From: Amycolatopsis solani
GTDB lineage: Bacteria > Actinomycetota > Actinomycetes > Mycobacteriales > Pseudonocardiaceae
NCBI RefSeq assembly: GCF_033441515.1
Contig: NZ_JAWQJT010000002.1
Location: 1,116,001 to 1,180,000, forward strand
Direction of reading: 5' to 3'
Length of the DNA: 64,000 nucleotides
Shown here: positions 15,757 to 24,481 of the stretch, piece by piece
Numbering within the stretch: position 1 is the stretch's first letter
How the letters are laid out: the number at the start of each line of letters is the position of its first letter
The notes under the pieces: model-generated
Told to the model about the DNA's origin: nothing
Seen by the model: only the letters and a program-made list of their open reading frames with translations
Databases searched by the model: none
Program-made: the position numbers and the translations under genes

Positions 15757-16514
15757 GCGTTTTCGTCGAACGGGATGCCGGCCGGCTTGGCCTTGGCGAG
15801 GTTGCCGGTGAACTGGCCGTCCTTGATGCCGAAGGTCGCGCTCCCGAAGTCGGCCTGGGTGAGCTTGTCCCGCAGGCCGGCCGGGTAGCCGTCCCAGCCG
15901 ACGGGGGCCGGGTACTGCCAGGTGCCCTTGTGGTTCTCGGGCGGGTCGTCGTTGCCGTTGGCCGCGCGGAAGCAGTGCGTCGAGCCGCCGTCCTTGTGGT
16001 AGACGACCTTCGCGTGCGTGCCTTCGAACCGGAGGCTCGCACGGTCGTGGACGGCGAAGCCGCCGTGCTGCGACGTGGCGACGTACTCGACCTGGTTGTC
16101 CTTGACCCAGACGACGACGTGCTCCCAGTCGTGCCGGTGCCCGGCGCTGCCCGGGCCGAGGGAAGCCTGGTCCTTCTCGAAGTAGAGGGTGAACATGACG
16201 GCGCACCAGCCGTTGTTGCACTTTTGGCGCGAGTAGGAGTTGGTGTTGTCGAGGTCCCAGGAGTCGCGGCAGTGGCCGTTGGTGTCCCCGCCCAGGGACA
16301 GGCCGGGCGCGATCGTGCCGTCGGGGCCGATCGCCGGGGTCGGGTAGCAGCCGTCCTTGTCGTAGTCGAAGGCCGGCTGGAACGTCTTTTCGAAGTCGGA
16401 CGCGGACGCCGGGAGCGCGCCGGGCGGGTCGGCGTACGCGGTCGCGGGGAACAGCGCGGAGAGGGCCAGCGCGCCGGCGGCAGCGGCGGCCAGTGCGCGG
16501 GAACGGTACGCCAT
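15753..16514 (-). CDS. Secreted NPP1/NLP (necrosis- and ethylene-inducing-like) protein
   Basis: 253 residues. Signal peptide ~1-27 (ALAAAAAGALALSALF, cleavage after AYA). The mature protein has the NLP signature heptapeptide GHRHDWE intact, within SLGPGSAGHRHDWEHVVVWV, plus conserved cysteines (DKDGCYPTP, NGHCRDSWDL, KCNNGWCAVMF). NLPs are known toxins against plant membranes (sphingolipid binding, calcium-dependent) and some act on other hosts; actinomycete homologues are uncharacterised. ATG 16514 starts the signal peptide and has GGAG-type sequence 7 bases before; a frame extends to 16619 without one. Stop overlaps the response-regulator stop. Confidence 0.9.
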   Translation of the reverse strand: MAYRSRALAAAAAGALALSALFPATAYADPPGALPASASDFEKTFQPAFDYDKDGCYPTPAIGPDGTIAPGLSLGGDTNGHCRDSWDLDNTNSYSRQKCNNGWCAVMFTLYFEKDQASLGPGSAGHRHDWEHVVVWVKDNQVEYVATSQHGGFAVHDRASLRFEGTHAKVVYHKDGGSTHCFRAANGNDDPPENHKGTWQYPAPVGWDGYPAGLRDKLTQADFGSATFGIKDGQFTGNLAKAKPAGIPFDENA

Positions 16515-16667
16515 CGCGGACTCCTCGGTCGGTGATTTTCCCACCAGGCTCGCGGCCGTTTTCCGGATCCGCAACCGTGCCGCGGCGAGTGTGCCCGGCT
16601 GCCGCCTTCCGTGGGGCACGAACGCGCAAACCTGGTTCCGCGGCCGGCGCGCGGCTAGGTTGGGAGG

Positions 16668-17012
16668 ATGCCCGAACCGATCCTGATCTCCATCGCCGCC
16701 GCACTGGCGGCGAAGGGTGCGACCGGCCTGTACGACCTGGTGAAACGCAAGTTCGCCAAGAACCCCGCGGCGATCGCGGAACTGGAGGCGGCCGCGTCGG
16801 CACCGTCCGGCACCCAGCCCATCCGGGCACTGGCCGAGCGGCTGCAGTCAGCGGGGGCGGAGGACCGGGAGTTCGCGGAGGCGCTGCGAACGGAGTGGGA
16901 GAAGCTCCCGGAGAGCCGGGTGACGTACGGCGGCGTGCACAATTCGGTGACCGGGAACGTCACGGGGAAGGTCATCCAGGCCGGCGACGTGCACGGCAAC
17001 ATCACCCTCTGA
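16668..17012 (+). CDS. Small helical protein with C-terminal RHIM/BASS-like amyloid motif
   Basis: 114 residues, cytoplasmic. Residues 4-25 form a hydrophobic/amphipathic helix (ILISIAAALAAKGATGLYDL), residues ~26-85 further charged helices. The last ~27 residues, HNSVTGNVTGKVIQAGDVHG plus NITL, match the pattern of bacterial amyloid signalling sequences related to RHIM (x-G-x-V-x-G-x-V-hydrophobic-Q-A-G-x-hydrophobic-x-G), core VIQAG. In actinobacteria such motifs sit on effector proteins that are nucleated by an NLR-type receptor carrying the same motif, as in fungal HET-S and animal necroptosis. Predicted role: membrane-active or death-inducing effector. It stands alone; no NLR gene lies in the window (the NB-ARC protein at 33218 has no such motif). 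ATG follows GGGAGG directly. Confidence 0.6.
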   Translation: MPEPILISIAAALAAKGATGLYDLVKRKFAKNPAAIAELEAAASAPSGTQPIRALAERLQSAGAEDREFAEALRTEWEKLPESRVTYGGVHNSVTGNVTGKVIQAGDVHGNITL

Positions 17013-17053
17013 GGCGCGCCTTCCGTGGAGCAGGAGCCGGCGACCGACGCACC

Positions 17054-18460
17054 TCAGCCCCGCAACCGCGCCTCTGCGGCGTCCCAGTCCCCGGTGCCGG
17101 ACGGCTCGTAGCGCCGGATCTCCTGCGTCTCCCGCACCAGCACCCGCATCGACGCCAAGTCAGGGAGGTCCTCCCCCAGTGCCCGGGCCTGCACCAGCAC
17201 GTTCCCCAATGCCGCCGCCTCCACCGGGCCGGCCAGGACCGGGACGCCGCACGCGTCCGCCGTCGACTGGCAGAGCAGCTCGTTGCGCGCTCCGCCGCCG
17301 ACCAGGTGGACCACGTCGACGCGGCGGCCGGTCAACCGCGCGGCCTCGCGGATCGTGCGGCGGTGCGCCAAGGCCAGACTGTCCACAATGCACCGGACCA
17401 TCGCGGGCCGGTCCGCGGGAACAGGCTGGCCGGTGGCCGTGCACGCTGCCGCGATACGGGCGGGCATGTCGCCCGGGGGCAGGAACTCCGGGGCGTCGAT
17501 GTCCACCACCGCCGCCAAGGCCGGGGACGCAGTCGCGGCTGAGAGGAGCGGGGGAAGGTCCGAAATGGACCACGTGCGCAGCGTCTCCGACAGCACCCAC
17601 AGGCCCATCACGTTGCGCAGGAAGCGGATCATGCCGTCGACGCCGCCCTCGTTGGTGAAGTTCGCCGCCAGTGCCGCGTCGCTCAGCTCTGGCGCAGGCA
17701 GCTCCAGGCCCGCCAAGGACCACGTGCCCGAGGAGATGTAGGCGAAGTTCGTACCCGGGGACGCCGGGACCGCCACCACCGCCGACGCCGTGTCGTGGGA
17801 GCCCACCGCGATCACCGGGAGTCCGGAAAGCGAGGCGGCCGTGCCCACCACCGTGCCCGGGTCGCGCAGCGGGGGCAGCAAGCCGGGCGGGATGCCGACC
17901 CGTGAAGCCAGGGAAACCGCCCACTCCCGCTCGCGGACGTCGTACAGCTCGGTCGTCGACGCGTTGGTGCGCTCGGCGCCGATCGAGCCCGTCAGCCAGT
18001 AGTTCAGCAGGTCCGGGATCAGCAGCATGGCCGACGCCGACGCGAGCCGGTCGCCTTCGGACACCAGCTGGTACAGCGTGTTGAACGGGAGCTGCTGCAG
18101 GCCCGTCACGTCGTACAGCTCGCGCGCGGACACCGTCGCCGCCACCTTTGCCGCGATGCCGTCGGTGCGCGAGTCGCGGTAGCAGACGGGGTTGCCGAGC
18201 AGGGCGCCGCGGTCGTCCAGAAGCCCGTAGTCGACGGCCCACGAGTCGATGCCGACGCCGTCCACCGCGCCGGCGTCGCGGATCCCGGCCAGGGTCTCGC
18301 GGTAGAGCCCCAGCACGTCCCAATACCACGCCGGCCCGGCGCGGACGCCGCCGTTCGGGAAGCGGCGCACCTCCTCGAGGGCCAACGTCGAAGGACCGGC
18401 GGTGCCGGCCATCACGCGCCCGCTGGACGCGCCGAGGTCGACGGCCGCGACGCGTTTCAA
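17054..18460 (-). CDS. rhaB: Rhamnulokinase
   Basis: 468 residues of the FGGY sugar-kinase family: N-terminal VAAVDLGASSGRVM (ATP/phosphate 1 site), VDGVGIDSWAVDYGLLD (sugar-binding Asp), VIAVGSHDTASAV, YISSGTWSLAGLE (phosphate 2) and VVHLVGGGARNELLCQ (adenosine site). Phosphorylates L-rhamnulose to L-rhamnulose 1-phosphate. Start is TTG 18460, overlapping the previous stop as TTGA; no nearer ATG/GTG is suitable. Last gene of the rhamnose operon. Confidence 0.9.
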   Translation of the reverse strand: MKRVAAVDLGASSGRVMAGTAGPSTLALEEVRRFPNGGVRAGPAWYWDVLGLYRETLAGIRDAGAVDGVGIDSWAVDYGLLDDRGALLGNPVCYRDSRTDGIAAKVAATVSARELYDVTGLQQLPFNTLYQLVSEGDRLASASAMLLIPDLLNYWLTGSIGAERTNASTTELYDVREREWAVSLASRVGIPPGLLPPLRDPGTVVGTAASLSGLPVIAVGSHDTASAVVAVPASPGTNFAYISSGTWSLAGLELPAPELSDAALAANFTNEGGVDGMIRFLRNVMGLWVLSETLRTWSISDLPPLLSAATASPALAAVVDIDAPEFLPPGDMPARIAAACTATGQPVPADRPAMVRCIVDSLALAHRRTIREAARLTGRRVDVVHLVGGGARNELLCQSTADACGVPVLAGPVEAAALGNVLVQARALGEDLPDLASMRVLVRETQEIRRYEPSGTGDWDAAEARLRG

Positions 18461-19878
18461 GGGCGCACCACGGTCAGCTCCAGGCCGAGCAGGTCCGCGA
18501 CGGCCGTCAGCTCGGCGACGCGGTGGCCGGTCCCGAGGGCCCAGTGGTGCGCGATGCCGCTGGCCGACCAGGCGTCGGTCCACTCGCCCGGGTCGCAGCC
18601 GAAGTCGACGCGGGACGTCGTGTTGCCGATGCGCAGCAGCGGTCCCGGAACCACCGTGCCTTCGGACGCGATGAGCGAGAACGTCCCGTCGCGCCGCTGG
18701 CCGAGGCCGCACAGCGTGACCGGGCCGGGCTTGACGTCGAACTCCACCGACACGCCCCAGCCGCGCTTGCCGTGGTAGACGCCGAGGCCGCGCAGCAGCG
18801 GCTTGCGGGCGCTGATCCCGAGGTGCGCCGGGCCGTCGTGACCCATCTCGACGACGCCGTCGCGGAAGTTCAGCGCCTGCAGCTCGGTGAACGAACCGCC
18901 GGCGCCGAGCCGGTCCATGACCAGCATCGCCAGTGACGTGCGCAGCTCGTACTCACCGACCGCGGGGATGCCGCGCGCGGTGAGCAGGGACGCGCCGAGG
19001 ATGAAGCCGGCCCCGACGCGTTCGTGCGCCTCGCCGTCGAGGCCGCGGTGGTAGTACGCCAGCGAGTCGAGGCCGAAGTCGGCGACGAGCTGGTCGAGCG
19101 CCACCGAAACCCGGGCACCCCACGCGAAGTCTTCGTCCACGACGGACTCGTCCACAGTGAACACTTCGCGGGCCAGCTCGACGCGCGAAGCCGTCTCGAA
19201 GTCGGACACCTTCTCGACCCGCACCCGCAGGTCGTCCACCTCCAGGATCTCGACGTGCCCGCCGAACTGGGCCGAGACCAGGGTCGGGTCCGTCGAGACG
19301 TCCATCATGCCCGGGTAGAGGTGCCCGAGCAGGCCGTGGCGGCCGTGCCGCAGCGCCGCCCGCACCCCGGCCGCCTTGATCCACCGTTCGATCCGGGTCC
19401 AGGCCCGCGGGTCTTCCAGGTACCCGGACACCGAACGGAATTCGACGCCGAGGCGGCGGAACGCGTTGGCCATCTCCGGCAGCGGGCACGCGCCGCAGTA
19501 GGCCAGCCAGGCGCCGGTGTCGAAGGATTCGTGGTCCATCGACTCGGTCGGCTGCAGGTTGAGCATCAGCACCGGCGCGCCCGAGCGTTGCGCGACCGGG
19601 GCCAGCATGCTGGACGTCAGGTACGTGGTGAGGAAGCCGATGATCAGGTCGCACCCGGCGACGCGCAGCTTCTCCGCCGCCGCCGCGCCTTCGGCCGCGT
19701 CCGAGACGAACCCGGCGTCGACGACCTCGCAGTCCAGTTCGGACAGTCGCGAAGCGACCCGGCGCGCCGAAGCTTCCAGCTGGGGCAGCAGCGAAGGGAA
19801 CTGCGGCCAGTACGCCCCGAGCCCGCCGGAGACGAGGCCGACGCGGGTGCGGCGCGGGGTGATGCGGTCGAGTGTCAT
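18457..19878 (-). CDS. L-fucose/L-arabinose isomerase-family protein in the rhamnose operon
   Basis: 473 residues. VGLVSGGLGAYWPQFPSLL at the start, then GCDLIIGFLTTYLTSSM, NLQPTE and GAWLAYCGACPLPEMANAFRR, YPGMMDVSTDPT, and a C-terminal TLCGLGQ barrel are those of the large fucose/arabinose isomerase superfamily. It has a good ribosome site (AGGAG, 7 bases) and an in-frame overlap with rhaB. Because rhaI already provides rhamnose isomerase, this enzyme may handle another deoxy- or methylpentose (for example fucose, lyxose) or have diverged. The catalytic Glu/Asp of fucose isomerase are not confidently located. Confidence 0.8.
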   Translation of the reverse strand: MTLDRITPRRTRVGLVSGGLGAYWPQFPSLLPQLEASARRVASRLSELDCEVVDAGFVSDAAEGAAAAEKLRVAGCDLIIGFLTTYLTSSMLAPVAQRSGAPVLMLNLQPTESMDHESFDTGAWLAYCGACPLPEMANAFRRLGVEFRSVSGYLEDPRAWTRIERWIKAAGVRAALRHGRHGLLGHLYPGMMDVSTDPTLVSAQFGGHVEILEVDDLRVRVEKVSDFETASRVELAREVFTVDESVVDEDFAWGARVSVALDQLVADFGLDSLAYYHRGLDGEAHERVGAGFILGASLLTARGIPAVGEYELRTSLAMLVMDRLGAGGSFTELQALNFRDGVVEMGHDGPAHLGISARKPLLRGLGVYHGKRGWGVSVEFDVKPGPVTLCGLGQRRDGTFSLIASEGTVVPGPLLRIGNTTSRVDFGCDPGEWTDAWSASGIAHHWALGTGHRVAELTAVADLLGLELTVVRP

Positions 19879-19886
19879 CGGATCTC

Positions 19887-21905
19887 CTAGCGGAGGAACG
19901 CGGCGGCCACCCCGGCGTCCACCGGCACGTGCAGCCCGGTGGTGTGGGTGAGGTCGCCGCCGGTCAGGGCGAACACCGCGGCCGCGACGTGCTCGGGCAG
20001 CACCTCGCGCTTGAGGATCGTGCGCTGGGCGTAGAACTCGCCGAGCTTCTCCTCCGGGACGCCGTAGACGGCGGCGCGCTGGGCGCCCCAGCCCCCGGCG
20101 AAGATGCCCGAGCCCTGGACGACGCCGTCGGGGTTGACGCCGTTGACGCGGATCCCGTGCCCGCCGAGCTCGGCGGCCAAGAGCCGGACCTGGTGCGCCT
20201 GGTCGGCCTTCGCGGCACCGTAGGCGACGTTGTTCGGGCCCGCGAACACCGCGTTCTTCGACGAGATGTACACGATGTCGCCGCCGATGCCCTGGTCGAT
20301 CATCACCTTCGCGGCCGCCTTCGCGACCAGGAAGGACCCCTTCGCCATTACGTCGTGCTGGAGGTCCCAGTCGCGTTCGGTGGTCTCCAGCAACGGCTTC
20401 GAGATGGACAGCCCGGCGTTGTTGACCACCAGGTCGAGGCCGCCGAAAGCGAGCACGGTGGCGTCGATCGCGGCCTGGACCGCGGCCGCGTCGGTGACGT
20501 CGGCGGTGACCGCGAGACCACCGATCTCCGCGGCGACCCCGGCGGCGGCGTCCCCGTTGAGGTCCGCGATCGCCACGCAGGCGCCCTCGGCCGCGAGCCG
20601 GACGGCGATGGCCTTGCCGATCCCCGACCCGGCGCCGGTCACCAGGGCGATCCGCCCGGCGAGCGGCTTGGGCTTCGGCATCCGCTGGAGCTTCGCCTCT
20701 TCCAGTGCCCAGTACTCGATCCGGAACTTCTCCCTCTCCGGGATCGGCGCGTACGACGAGACGGCTTCGGCGCCGCGCATCACGTTGATCGCGTTGACGT
20801 AGAACTCCCCCGCCACGCGCGCGGTCTGCTCGTCGCGGCCGAAGGAGAACATCCCGACGCCGGGGACCAGCACGATCGCCGGGTCCGCGCCGCGCATCGC
20901 GGGCGAATCGGCGACCGCGTGCCGCTCGTAGTAGGCGCGGTAGGAGTCGCGGTACTCGGAGTGCAGTTCCTTCAGCCGCGCGACGACGTCCTCGAGCGGC
21001 GCGGTCGCGGGCAGGTCCACCACCAGCGGCCGGACCTTGGTGCGCAGGAAGTGGTCCGGGCACGACGTCCCGAGGGCGGCCAAGGCAGCGAGCTTCTCCC
21101 GGGCCAGGAACTCCAGCACGACGTCGCTGTCGGTGTAGTGACCGAGGACGCGCTGGTCGGTGGAGGCCAGGCCGCGGATCACCGGCGCCAGGGCCGCCGC
21201 CCGCGCGTGCCGCTCAGCCAGAGTCAACGATTCGAACCCGGGCACGACCGGCCCGAACGGCTCCGGGGCACCGCGCGAGGCGAGGAACTCCTCGGCCGTG
21301 CGGATGATCTCGAGTGAGTTGCGCTGACACTCTTCCGAGGTCGCGCCCCACGCCGTGATGCCGTGCCCGCCGAGGATCACACCGATGGCTTGCGGGTTCG
21401 CCGCCTTGACCGCGGCGATGTCCAGGCCCAGCTGGAAGCCCGGCCGGCGCCAGTCCACCCAGGCGACGCGGTCGCCGAAGCACTCCTTCGTCAGCGCCGG
21501 GCCGTCGGCCGCCGTGGCCAGCGCGATGCCCGAGTCGGGGTGCAGGTGGTCGACGTGCGCGGCCTCGACGAGACCGTGCATGGCCGTGTCGATCGACGGC
21601 GCCGCGCCGCCCCGGCCGTGCAGGCAGTAGTCGAACGCGGTGACCATCTCGTCCTCGCGCTCGACGCCGGGGTAGACGTCCACCAGTGACCGCAGCCGGT
21701 CCAGCCGCAGCACCGCGAGCCCCGCCTCGGTCAGCGTGCCGAGGTCGCCGCCGGAGCCCTTGACCCACAGCAGTTCCGTGGGCGTGCCGGTGACCGGGTC
21801 GACCGCGGTGCCCTTGGCGGAGGTGTTGCCGCCGGCGTAGTTGGTGTTCCGGGGGTCCGCGCCGAGCGCGTTGCTGCGCGCGACGAGTTCTTCCGGGACG
21901 GTCAT
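19887..21905 (-). CDS. rhaEW: Bifunctional rhamnulose-1-phosphate aldolase / lactaldehyde dehydrogenase
   Basis: 672 residues. N-terminal class II aldolase/adducin domain (~1-400: NTNYAGGNTSAKG, VKGSGGDLGTL, HVDHLHPDSGIALA, GGHGITAWG with the zinc-binding HLH and H ligands) cleaves rhamnulose 1-phosphate to DHAP and L-lactaldehyde. C-terminal short-chain dehydrogenase (~425-672: ALVTGAGSGIGKAIAV, VNNAGL, YISSKN, YGAAKADQ) oxidises lactaldehyde. This fusion (TIGR02632-like) is known in Bacillus and actinomycete rhamnose pathways. ATG 21905 is preferred over ATG 21911, which overlaps the rhaI stop but has GGGGAG only one base away. Confidence 0.93.
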   Translation of the reverse strand: MTVPEELVARSNALGADPRNTNYAGGNTSAKGTAVDPVTGTPTELLWVKGSGGDLGTLTEAGLAVLRLDRLRSLVDVYPGVEREDEMVTAFDYCLHGRGGAAPSIDTAMHGLVEAAHVDHLHPDSGIALATAADGPALTKECFGDRVAWVDWRRPGFQLGLDIAAVKAANPQAIGVILGGHGITAWGATSEECQRNSLEIIRTAEEFLASRGAPEPFGPVVPGFESLTLAERHARAAALAPVIRGLASTDQRVLGHYTDSDVVLEFLAREKLAALAALGTSCPDHFLRTKVRPLVVDLPATAPLEDVVARLKELHSEYRDSYRAYYERHAVADSPAMRGADPAIVLVPGVGMFSFGRDEQTARVAGEFYVNAINVMRGAEAVSSYAPIPEREKFRIEYWALEEAKLQRMPKPKPLAGRIALVTGAGSGIGKAIAVRLAAEGACVAIADLNGDAAAGVAAEIGGLAVTADVTDAAAVQAAIDATVLAFGGLDLVVNNAGLSISKPLLETTERDWDLQHDVMAKGSFLVAKAAAKVMIDQGIGGDIVYISSKNAVFAGPNNVAYGAAKADQAHQVRLLAAELGGHGIRVNGVNPDGVVQGSGIFAGGWGAQRAAVYGVPEEKLGEFYAQRTILKREVLPEHVAAAVFALTGGDLTHTTGLHVPVDAGVAAAFLR

Positions 21906-21907
21906 GC

Positions 21908-23074
21908 TCATGCTCCCCACCCGGCCTGCGTGCCACCGGCGCGCTCGGCCACGATCTTCTCCTGGTAGCCGCTGCGGGCATACGCCGCGACCGGGTCCGG
22001 GTCGAGCCCGGCGTCCGCCCGCAGTTCGCCCAGCAGCGGCCGGACGTCGGTGTTGTAGGCGTCCATCAGCACGGCGTTGGCCTCGAGGACGTTGCCCGCC
22101 TGCTGGGCGGCGCGCAGCGCGGTGCGGTCGACCAGCAGCGCCTTGGCCGTCGCCTCCTGGACGTTCATCACCGACCGGATGATCGCCGGGATCTTGGCCT
22201 CGATGTTGTGGCACTGGTCGAGCATGAACGCGATCCCGTACGAGGGATCGAGGGCTTCGCCGCGGACGATCTCGTACATGATCCGGAACAGCTGGAACGG
22301 GTCCGCCGCACCCACCATCAGGTCGTCGTCGGCGTAGAAGCGGGAGTTGAAGTCGAACGCGCCCAGTTTCCCGGCCCGCAGCAGGAACGCCACGATGAAC
22401 TCGATGTTCGTGCCCGGGGCGTGGTGACCGGTGTCGATGCACACCGTCGCCTTCTCCCCCAGCTCGACGCAGTGCGCGTACGACGTACCCCAGTCCGGGA
22501 CGTCGGTGGCGTAGAACGCGGGCTCGAACAGCTTGTACTCCAGCAGCATCCGCTGGTCCGGCCCGAGCCGGTCGTAGGTCTCCTTGAGCGCCGCCGCCAG
22601 CCGGTCCTGGCGGTCGCGGATGTCGTCCTGGCCGGGGTAGTTGATGCCGTCGGAGAACCACAGCTTCAGGTCCCGCGACCCGGTCGCGTCCATGATCGAG
22701 ATGGCTTCCAGCAGGTGATCGGTCGCCTTGCGGCGGATTCCGGCGTCCGGGTTGGTCACCGAGCCGAGCTTGTAGTCCTCGTCCTGGAAGACGTTGGTGT
22801 TGATGGCGCCGATTTCGATGCCCTGGTCCCGCGCGTACGCGGTCAGGGCACCGAAGTCGTCGACGCGGTCCCACGGGATGTGCAGCGCCACGCTCGGCGC
22901 GACCCCGGTGAACCGGTGCACGGTGGCCGCGTCGGCGATCTTCTCCTCCGCGGTGCGCGGGACACCCGGTTGCGGGAACACCTTGAACCGCGTCCCGGAG
23001 TTCGCGTACGCCCACGACGGCGTCTCGATGCGCTGGGCCCGCAAAGCCGCTTTGACCGCAGCCGAATCACCCAT
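21908..23074 (-). CDS. rhaI: L-rhamnose isomerase
   Basis: 388 residues of the TIGR02635-type xylose-isomerase-like TIM barrel. Metal and substrate residues are visible in VALHIPWD, NTNVFQDEDYKLGS, LKLWFSDGINYPGQDD, LLEYKLFEPAFYATD, CIDTGHHAPGTN and GAFDFNSRFYADDDLMVG. Converts L-rhamnose to L-rhamnulose with a divalent metal. Starts at ATG 23074 (a GTG at 23083 overlaps the rhaM stop but its AAGGA lies only two bases before it). Stop overlaps the next gene. Confidence 0.93.
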   Translation of the reverse strand: MGDSAAVKAALRAQRIETPSWAYANSGTRFKVFPQPGVPRTAEEKIADAATVHRFTGVAPSVALHIPWDRVDDFGALTAYARDQGIEIGAINTNVFQDEDYKLGSVTNPDAGIRRKATDHLLEAISIMDATGSRDLKLWFSDGINYPGQDDIRDRQDRLAAALKETYDRLGPDQRMLLEYKLFEPAFYATDVPDWGTSYAHCVELGEKATVCIDTGHHAPGTNIEFIVAFLLRAGKLGAFDFNSRFYADDDLMVGAADPFQLFRIMYEIVRGEALDPSYGIAFMLDQCHNIEAKIPAIIRSVMNVQEATAKALLVDRTALRAAQQAGNVLEANAVLMDAYNTDVRPLLGELRADAGLDPDPVAAYARSGYQEKIVAERAGGTQAGWGA

Positions 23075-23079
23075 GGCGA

Positions 23080-23415
23080 TCACTGTCCTTCCCGGACGTC
23101 GAGGTGGAAGACCTCGTCGAGCAGCTGGAACCCTTCATCCGGCGGGCGGGAGTCCAGACCGGTGAAGAACTCCGCCATTTCCGCCTGCCAGCGGGCGTTG
23201 ACGTCGGTCTCCGCCATGGCGGCCCGCGCGGCTTCGAGGTCGTCCGCCTCGACGTACCCGATCAGCAGGCCGTCGTCGCGGAGGAACAGCGAATAGTTGC
23301 GCCAGCCGGCGTCGTGCAGGGCCTGCCGCATCTCGGGCCAGACCGACCGGTGCCGCTCGGCGTACGCGGCTGTCCGGTCGGGCTTGACCTGGAGGCAGAA
23401 GCAGTACCGGGGCAT
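23080..23415 (-). CDS. rhaM: L-rhamnose mutarotase
   Basis: 111 residues, the usual RhaM length (~104-111). Begins MPRYCFCLQVKPDRTAAYAERHRSVWPEM with the conserved His and Tyr, and continues NYSLFLRDDGLLIGYVEADD and a C-terminal HLDVREGQ. Interconverts alpha- and beta-L-rhamnose for the isomerase. Sits in the operon with 1-base overlap on the rhaS stop (TGATG) and overlap of the rhaI start. Confidence 0.93.
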   Translation of the reverse strand: MPRYCFCLQVKPDRTAAYAERHRSVWPEMRQALHDAGWRNYSLFLRDDGLLIGYVEADDLEAARAAMAETDVNARWQAEMAEFFTGLDSRPPDEGFQLLDEVFHLDVREGQ

Positions 23416-24476
23416 CAGAAGTTGAACTTGTCGATGTTGTTCGCGTCGAACGTCGTCGGCGGGCCGAGCACGATCTCGCCGCTCGCGCCGATCGTGTACT
23501 CGCCGAGCTTGCCCGCCTTGAACTTCTCGCCTTCCTTGCCGGTGATCTGACCCGACTTGAGGGCCACGCCGGCGTACGCGGCGAGGTACCCGATGTCGGC
23601 CGGGTTCCAGAGCGCGAACTGCTTCACCGTGCCGTCCTTGACGAACGCGCGCATCTGGTTCGGCGTACCCAGGCCGGTCACCGCGACCTTGCCCTTGTAG
23701 CTCGACGAGCTCACGTAGCGCGCGGCGGCGGCGATGCCCACGGTGGTCGGCGAAACGATCACTTTGAGGTTCGGGAACGATTGCAGCAGGCCCTGGGCCT
23801 CCTGGAACGACTTCTGGTCGTCGTCGTTGCCGTAGGCGACCTTGTCCAGCTTGATGTTCGCGTACTCCGGCTTGGCCAGTTCCTTCTTGAGCACGTCGAT
23901 CCAGGCGTTCTGGTTCGTGGCGTTCGGCGTCGCGGACAGGACGGCGATCTCCCCCGACCCGCCGGAGAGGTCCTTGGCCTGCTTGGCCAGCGCCTCGCCG
24001 ATGCCCTGGGTGGTGGCCTGGTTGATGAAGACGTCGCGGCAGTCCTTCGCCGCGTCGGAGTCGAACGCGACGACCTTGATGCCGGCGGTGCGGGCCTGGT
24101 TGAGCGACGGGCAGACGGCGTTCGGGTCGTTCGCGGCGATGCCGATGACGTCCTGCTGCTGCTGGATCAGCGTGTTGATGTAGCTGACCTGCGACGACGC
24201 GCTCGCGTCGTTCGGCCCGACCAGCTTGTACTCGCCCTTCAGCTCGCCCAGCGCCTCCTTGCCGCCGCTGACCTCGATGTCGCTGTAGGGGTTGTTGAGC
24301 TGCTTGGGCAGGAACGCCATCTTGACGCCTTCCTGCGCCGCGGCGTTGGGGTTCGCCGCGGCGGTGGACTGACTCGCGCCGGCCGCGGCGTTGTCGTTCT
24401 TGGTCGTGCCGCCGCAGGCGGCCAGGACCAGCACCAGCCCGGCCGACACTGCGCCGGTGAGGAACCGTCGGGACAT
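23415..24476 (-). CDS. rhaS: Rhamnose ABC transporter substrate-binding lipoprotein
   Basis: 353 residues; lipoprotein signal MSRRFLTGAVSAGLVLVLAAC with lipobox LAAC (C21), Ala/Asn/Gln-rich linker (~24-48), then a class B (ribose/galactose-type) binding protein: KMAFLPKQLNNPYSD, SQVSYINTLIQQQQDVIGIAANDP, GIKVVAFDSDA, SPTTVGIAAAAR, GLGTPNQMRAFVKDG. Captures extracellular L-rhamnose for permeases rhaPQ. ATG 24476 is preceded by GAAAGGTGA. Confidence 0.92.
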   Translation of the reverse strand: MSRRFLTGAVSAGLVLVLAACGGTTKNDNAAAGASQSTAAANPNAAAQEGVKMAFLPKQLNNPYSDIEVSGGKEALGELKGEYKLVGPNDASASSQVSYINTLIQQQQDVIGIAANDPNAVCPSLNQARTAGIKVVAFDSDAAKDCRDVFINQATTQGIGEALAKQAKDLSGGSGEIAVLSATPNATNQNAWIDVLKKELAKPEYANIKLDKVAYGNDDDQKSFQEAQGLLQSFPNLKVIVSPTTVGIAAAARYVSSSSYKGKVAVTGLGTPNQMRAFVKDGTVKQFALWNPADIGYLAAYAGVALKSGQITGKEGEKFKAGKLGEYTIGASGEIVLGPPTTFDANNIDKFNF

Positions 24477-24481
24477 CTTCG

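Noticed and set aside
17388..17398. DnaA-box-like TGTCCACAA inside rhaB
   Set aside because: Single site within coding sequence with no cluster, so not an origin.
21220..21245. GATTCGAACCCGGG resembling a tRNA T-arm
   Set aside because: It is inside the aldolase domain coding sequence and lacks the other tRNA arms.
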